Of a stretch of 64,000 bases of DNA, positions 57,582 through 64,000 are shown in pieces; position 1 is the stretch's first letter; every line of letters starts with the position of its first letter. Source of the stretch: Marsupella aquatica. Lineage: Eukaryota; Marchantiophyta. A program made the position numbers and the translations under genes. The notes under the pieces are model-generated. The model saw only the letters and a program-made list of their open reading frames with translations. It made no database searches and had not been told where the DNA came from. Where the stretch lies: contig OZ316896.1 of the NCBI GenBank assembly GCA_973895155.1, forward strand, positions 17,546,001 to 17,610,000, in the 5' to 3' direction.

Positions 57582-60500
57582 TCACACACCTGAGCAAGAG
57601 CGGAGTGACTCATGCTTCCGAGAGTGGGCAATTTCCTTCTTAAGGGCAATCATTTCCATCTTCAATTCTTCGTTTCCTTGTAGAAGCTGCACCTCCATTC
57701 AATTCGTCACAGTTTGCGTGTCTTCGAGTTAAATGTACAATGCAATTGCTAGTTGTCACTGACCATGCCGATTATGCTTATAGGCGCGGGTGCGAAAAGA
57801 GAAGAAATTTACCTTTTCACATTTTCTCCCCAGATTTTCTACTGCGTTCTTTAGCAGATGTAGGGTTTTGTCGACGGACTCGCATACAAATCTGAAGTCC
57901 GACTCGGCATCGTCAGACTCATTTACAAAGCCTAAGTCCGGTTGTGCATCGGCGGTAGATAGTGATATATTCTGGTCGTATGCGCTAGGTAGTTTTGATT
58001 CATCGAAATCCTCCAACATCATCTGGTTGTTACTTGCAAATTCCGATGCGCAGCCGCTTGGGATCACGCAATCCGCAATAAGCACGTCCTTCCTTCTCGA
58101 GACGATCCCATCCCATGAAGGTGGTCCATTCTTCCCCAAGCCCTGTTGCAGCTGTGATCAGCGTTCATCTGGGAGACGATAATTTGAACGTTCCGAGGAA
58201 AATCCACGAATAGTCATTCCAACATCTCTAGCTAGCCCTTTCTTTGAAGAATTTTCACTTTGGGCCCCTGCTTTTGCTTATTCCCGTTTCATGATATTGA
58301 TATTAATGATATTCTTCCCGTTTAATGTGGATCATCTCAGCAAGCGTACCTGATATTGGACACAGTTGCGAACATCTTGACCGCGGCTGTTCAAGATATG
58401 TGCATCATTCACGACTGTCGTACCTTGAAAATTAGGCCAAGATTCCTTTCAGTTAATGACTTACTGCAGTTGTTCAGCATGAAAAGACACATCCTGTAGC
58501 TCCACTTTAGGTAGGGCGAAAGGCAGAGTTTCATCTACAGCTGTCAAGATGAGCAACTAATATATGCAGGTGTGAATCACCGTCAGCTGAGAGACCAAGG
58601 CGAGCGTTTAGCACAAGAAATTGAGTTAAAAGCCTCTCGTACTCCTGTCTTGATTTTTCCAACAGACGTTTCAGATCATTGCGTCCCGGCTGAGCATTAA
58701 TTCTAGGCTTATTTTTTATCTGTTTTGCTCTGCAAACAGTATCACAAATTTGTCACCAAATGAGTGAAAGCGACGATACAACTCTGGAAAGATTCTGGAA
58801 AGCAAGCATGATATAAACACGGTTCAAACGAGGAACTACCTTGCACCGAAACGCAAAGTTGACAAAGTTTCTGAGTAGTTCAACGAACTCGGTGAGCAGC
58901 AGCAAAGTAAGGTTGTCCTGGAGTTGCCGCCCTGTCAAATTTGACGTCGATGCAATCAATTTTGATCTATTATTCACTCTCTAACGCACTCAGCGTAAGT
59001 GGCTCAAGAGTCGTAAGTGGATTGATAGAAGTACATTCGAGCAATACGTGGAAGTTTTATATGACAATTTTACACATTGGACGAGCTTACCAGAGACTCT
59101 TGAAGAATGCGTGTCAATTTAGAGTCCCGGTAAGGAACATGTGCAGCCTTATCTGAGCGGAGAAAGCAGCAGAGACCAAACTTGTAAGATTTCCGAGATC
59201 AAGTGAACAAGTTGGAAGTAAAATTGAGAACCTAAGGACGCTGAATCCTACAGCTCATCATATTGTGACTCCTTCTGTTCTAGTTTGCAGAGAAAGTTGC
59301 CTCTAATGGACGCCACACTACAATGCATCTCTATGCGTGGGAAAGAGGCCACGTTCCATATCTGGTCCTATAACCAGCTCGATGGGATTATCAATATTCA
59401 AGCACAATTCAAGGTCACAACTCGGTCACCAGTTGTCAGAGAGTTGATAACGTTTCCGAGCGCAGATAGAGATTTGTTGATCGTTTTTGCTTCCTCCAGT
59501 ACAGCTCCTTCCACCCCCGTCTTCTCCACTTTCTCAGATCCCGCCAGATCGACAAGATAAAGCTTTCCAGTCTTCGTACTGCGGGTTTGAAAACCATCCA
59601 GGAAAAACCGCGAAGTGTCAGTAAACGATTGACGCAAGGTCCATCAGTCAAGTGTCAGTAAAAGATTGACGCAAGGTCCATCAGTCTCCGAAGTGATTAG
59701 GAATTTTGAATTGTTTCTTTACGGGATTTATCGCACGGTCAATAGTTCGTAGGCCATTCACTCTGAATGGACGTTCCCATCGCAGTTCCAATCCGTCTAC
59801 TGTAAATTGCGAGGATATGAAATCATCTACATATAAACGGCAGACACTGAAGTAGTTGCTCAAATTGCTCACCTGTCGTCATTAGTATCGATATGTTGAA
59901 TGGTCAGCATGGAAACGCAGTGACTTCTACTACTTCTGGCATTCATTTCTGATCGATATCTTAAGGTGAGTTACCACAGAAACTCACTCCCACTCCGAAA
60001 CAGAACTCGCCCATGGGTTGACGACAGCCTGAAGGATAGAAAGCAGCTAATCTACCCATCGCTAGTCGAAATCCGATTCCATTTGTACGCACTGACAAGA
60101 ACATATGTTATTCTATAGGACCTCCTCTTCATCCTTTTCCTTCGAATAGGAAATAAAAGAATTCAGCTGTTGCTGACTATCTTATCGAGTTTAGACTCTA
60201 GCATAAAAAAACTGGAGTCAAAATTGACATTTAAAACTGAGATGGAATCTTTGATACACTAAGGACCTTAAAATTCAAAGAAGAAACGCATTAGGAAGAT
60301 ACGAGTTGTTCCACTCGCTCTGTTCGTTATGCCGGCCTGTAAAATCACGAATCCGAAGCTAATTAGATCCGCTTAGCAATAGTTATCCGGACCAGCAAGA
60401 AGAATGCCAAATTTCCGAATTTGCGGTTACCTCGAGAAGCTGGACCATCTCATCCTCGCTTTGTACATAGGTCTGACACATCGAAGTTCTCATCAAGAAC

Positions 60501-62771
60501 ACGAAGAATTGATGAAGATATGGACGCTCACACAATATTGGAAAAGCAACGCCCCTTTAGTTCAGCTTGTGGCCCTTCTTTCTAGGATACACACGGTCGC
60601 TCACACAATACTGGAAAAACCGTGCCCCTGTAGATAAGTTTCTGACTCTTCTTCTAGGACAAACAGAATTCTAGTCACTTTGTGTATTTAGTGACCACAA
60701 TCTGTACCGTGTCTGTCTGAGAACTGAAATGTAGGGAAACACACCTCTGTCGCCCCTGCCACAAATATTCCATGTACTTTATCCTCTTTAACTTGGAGAT
60801 TATCCTTGGAGGCATCGAATAGGTCTCTGCAACCATTGCACATCCCGTTACCCTCCAATAATGACGACCAAATGACCGAGAACAGATGCAGGATAAAGAG
60901 CGCCTTAGTTCTAACGTAAAGAGCTAGAACAGTGCATTTCACCGTATTTTCTCCTTGTAAATTTCAACCTGTTACACAACCACCGTGGAGAAAGTCAGGG
61001 AAAGCTAAAAAGCACTTTTAAAAATGAGAACCAGTCTACGATGAGCGCTCTAGTCGTGCGATCCTTTCAATCGCTGGACGAACTGCTGGATCGGAGAAGT
61101 TTTCTAAACATAGTGAAGGGCAACTTGTACATGATTCCTGAGTTTCATTACTGTTGAGGGTAGCAAATCAATTGTTTAATTACCATTTCTGTCACATTCG
61201 CACACTAAAACAATCGGTCAGGTCAGTTCATAAGAAGTTACTTGAGATCCAGGACTTTGCACTCTTCTCGTCTTGGTCTCTCAGCTGTGCTGGGGCACTT
61301 GGTCAGGTTTGGCTTTAGGAATCTTTGCAGAACGTAGATCCGACGACTCGATTGTGTCCCAGTTGACATTTAATAATCCATTATTCGTACATTCAGTGCT
61401 TTAAGTCCATTGTTTGATGTCTTTTACCATGGACAATTTGATAATGAATTCGCTCGTTGCATTTGAAGCCGCGATGAACTCAAATATGCTTTGAGCAACC
61501 CTCGGCAATATCCCCCTCATCTCAGCAGAGTCTGTCAGCATGTTTGGACCCTATCACACCATCGGAAGAGGATTTCAGATCTGCACAAGATCTCTTGATG
61601 TCGAAGTTTACTTCCTATTTCTGATCGAAGGAAGACGATCTCAACCAACAAACAATAATTCTGCAAAGAATTTTTGATTGGAAGAAGACAGTTTTTGACA
61701 ATAAATATCATGCATCACCGTACGCAGATGATTTCAAAATAGATCACCATCTAGGACTTTAACTACTCCTGTACGCGAAGAAACAAAAGATTGAGTCGAT
61801 GCGATACCTCCATCGTGTATGTTTTCCCCGCACCTGTCTACAAAAGGCCAAAACAAGAAGATGTAAGATCACGTGTCGTAGATTGTACGAAATGAACTCC
61901 ACGGCTACGACAATGTTCTATAGAGGCCGTAAAGTGGCGACACATACCTGGCCATACGCTAGAACAGTCCCATTGATTGCATTCATCACGTCTGCAAACG
62001 GCAGGAGCGGGGGATCAGCTTTGCAAGCTTTGCAAGCTTGAAACCGGGACTAATGTCAATTGACAGTGTAGACAAACATAAAGCTGAAAAGTATGGCTTC
62101 ACTAAATTGCAGTGATCATTACTGGCAGTGAACTCAAGCAGTGAGTTAAGAAACAATGCAGCAAATCCTACTCACCAGTGAACACTTCGATACTCTGCTT
62201 TATCAAAGACAGTCAACAAACTTGAGCTTGTCTTTCTTTCCCTGGAGAGCTAGTTCTCAAGGTAGCCCGATGCCTTGGAAAACAACGGAATTGATTATAT
62301 TCAATTCCCAAAGAACTCATTCTCACCTTGGATGATAGGTAAGGCTACAGCATCATAAACCTCAGCCTGGGAACAATCTTTGTAGAAAATCCTGTCGAAG
62401 GAAAATGTTGTTTCCGCGCAGTTATCATCCTGCCCGGAAATCATTCATGACCATCAAACTTCAATTGGATACAAAATGTAAATACAGCTAAAGAGGCGCA
62501 GAAGACGACTCTCAGTGTAGTACATACCGAAAGGTACATGTTGACAATTGTATACACACGCCGGGCCAATTTGCACCTCTCCTGCTTGCGGCCATTTGCA
62601 AACTTACCAGCTACAGATTCTCAGGTCATGCCATTGAACGTGTAGTATGATCCATACCTTCAACGCAAACGACTGATGATCGGCACTTTCAGGTTGAACC
62701 ACAGAAGTCCCGTGGCGCGATTCTTTAGAATTTGGTGGTCTGAAACGCACATAAACAGCAACATTCGACAT
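57582..62771 (-). CDS. Kinesin-1 family motor protein (KIN-1), 18 exons
   Basis: Exons, in transcript order, are 62771-62658, 62429-62327, 61991-61948, 61837-61808, 61550-61428, 60968-60943, 60826-60745, 60472-60431, 60336-60303, 59948-59873, 59578-59430, 59152-59091, 58931-58840, 58729-58581, 58540-58465, 58386-58350, 58151-57813, 57692-57582. All are GT-AG and in frame, giving about 562 residues. The N-terminal motor domain (1 to about 330) starts [17 protein letters not shown] and contains the P-loop GQTGAGKT (86-93), switch I SSRSH (205-209), switch II DLAGSE (235-240), [11 protein letters not shown] (279-289) and [10 protein letters not shown]. The closest type is the plant kinesin-1 group (Arabidopsis At3g63480, rice PSS1), microtubule motors linked to male gametophyte development. 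The tail has coiled-coil-like segments ([16 protein letters not shown] and the last exon) and an acidic exon 17. It is longer than the roughly 470-residue seed-plant proteins. The final exon may continue by splicing, so the stop is less certain than the motor. Confidence 0.93.
59613..59686. repeat. 37-bp tandem duplication in a kinesin intron
   Basis: Bases 59613-59649 and 59650-59686 differ at one position (AAACG versus AAAAG). Both contain GATTGACGCAAGGTCCATCA. The pair lies about 35 bases from the acceptor of kinesin exon 11, so it sits near the branch-point region. Confidence 0.93.
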
Positions 62772-64000
62772 TCTTTCGAATTCCCACTCTCCGCTAAAAA
62801 CGCGCAGCAAAGATACTGGCTGTGATCTTTTACTGCACCTGGCCAACACTGGGACAACAATTCGATTGAAAAACTAGGTAAGGTCCTCAAAATGTGACGA
62901 AAAGTTACCAGCTCAAGATTTAAAGACTCCCTCCTTCCATTCAGGTGGAGGAAATTCCGTGGAAATTCAGAACAGGACTTAGTTGGATATTCAAGAATTG
63001 CCTTATTCGATAATGGCATTCACCTGGAATTGCAAACTACAGTCCTCCTGCAGTGATTATTGCCAGAATAATTGTCTGCATCATTATATTCAGGTGTAAT
63101 ATTAGCTACCAAGATCGGACTCAGTCGTATGCGTTACTCTTAAATCTCACTCTGGCATACTCTGGTAAACTTTTATAGTCCAAGTCCGTGAGCATTGAGA
63201 CTCTGACATTAAAGAAACACATCGTCGGAATTTGCAAGAAAAGCTCGTCCTGAAGATATTCGGCGTGATCATACCTTAAGCAAATTGTCGATGAACTAGA
63301 GCGACAAAGATTAGGCGGATTCCCGCAGTGCAATCATCATTTGATTCTATGCGTCATTGCAAGATGTTACCTCTCGCCTGCCTCAAGAACACATCCCAAT
63401 GCACCGACAATCCCCAATTACAGTACAATAACGAAAATATCTAGATATTCTTGTATTCTACTGTTTTTAGAAACATTTCCTCCCTTTATTCGCATCGAAC
63501 GCATATCTCAAACATCACATAGTGATCGCTCCCTCGATTGCAGGATCTGATTACGCTGAAAGAAATCAAACCAAATCTAATACAAGTACACGAGTGCGAG
63601 CAATGCTTCAACATCAACTTCAACATAGATTTCGAGATTCATGACTTGAAGCTCGCGCATCGAACACGCAAACTTATCAGTTCAATTTTGTTTCCTGCAC
63701 GAGACTTAAAGTGTCGCCTCACAAGCAGAATCGAAATCCTCTTGAGCTACTGTAGTAACAGGAAGTTTACCTACAATGCGATTTCATAGACCGAGTTGAA
63801 TGAAGCTGAAGAAACGAGAGTGTCCTAGACGATAGGCATCGGGGAATGTCTTTACAATTGTACGTTTCGTAGCTGATGTAGCGACTAGACGATAGGCATT
63901 TGGGAATGTCTTTACAATTGTACGCTTCGTAGCTGATGTAGCGACTGCTTCGGTAGTTGGAATCGTGACCAATCGTTTCAGCTATTTTTACTAACCTGTC
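62772..64000. other. Upstream region of the kinesin gene, no second gene seen
   Basis: This contains the presumed promoter and 5' leader of the minus-strand kinesin gene. Short open frames are not recognisable. Bases 63825-63944 are a 60-bp tandem duplication. Confidence 0.45.
63825..63944. repeat. 60-bp tandem duplication, two copies
   Basis: CTAGACGATAGGCAT starts at 63825 and 63885. The copies share GGGAATGTCTTTACAATTG and TTCGTAGCTGATGTAGCGA and differ at about three positions. Confidence 0.95.

Noticed and set aside
58350-58403. Longer version of kinesin exon 16 starting just after GACAG near 58403
   Set aside because: It gives a frame incompatible with the preceding exon's phase. The acceptor before 58386 (GAACAG) restores the frame.
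1-64000. Prokaryotic features (operons, CRISPR arrays, ribosome binding sites)
   Set aside because: Spliced genes, plastid transit peptides and plant repeats show nuclear plant DNA. The regular repeats have no CRISPR-like spacer structure.

Overview
The window is nuclear DNA of a land plant. It carries spliced genes with GT-AG introns, two chloroplast-targeted proteins, a plasma-membrane proton pump ending in the land-plant 14-3-3-binding tail, a KIN-1-type kinesin, and many plant-style repeats. A bryophyte (moss or liverwort) is my best guess, because the pump is intronless, the F-box protein is of a type common there, and the aldehyde dehydrogenase looks more like cyanobacterial relatives than the usual seed-plant families. 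The sequence alone does not prove this.

Layout. 1-7 kb is repeats: a 408-bp satellite array (about 2.4-5.6 kb) split by a small inverted-repeat transposon with an 8-bp target duplication, then a likely CACTA-transposon end near 6.42 kb. An intronless F-box gene lies at 7.16-8.25 kb (-). 8.3-14.4 kb is repeat-rich with no supported gene. An intronless P-type H+-ATPase lies at 14.39-17.28 kb (-). 17.3-29.7 kb is a long stretch of degenerate tandem and dispersed repeats. A four-exon gene for a plastid membrane protein (DUF3007-like) lies at 29.77-31.61 kb (+). A 16-exon aldehyde dehydrogenase lies at 33.51-39.83 kb (+). The two-exon plastid ribosomal protein PSRP3/Ycf65 gene lies at 41.38-42.56 kb (-), with a 41-bp minisatellite just upstream. 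An intronless DDX47/Rrp3-type DEAD-box helicase lies at 45.67-47.06 kb (+). 48-54.3 kb holds two large inverted repeats, one almost perfect. Ribosomal protein eS25 lies at 54.73-55.95 kb (+). An 18-exon kinesin-1 gene lies at 57.58-62.77 kb (-).

The exon models of the spliced genes were built by hand. Every listed junction is GT-AG and keeps the reading frame. The genes are ordinary housekeeping and organelle genes and do not form a pathway or cluster. The unusual content is structural: the nested transposon in the satellite, the 294-bp-arm hairpin next to the eS25 promoter, the minisatellite at the PSRP3 promoter, and a general abundance of short tandem duplications.
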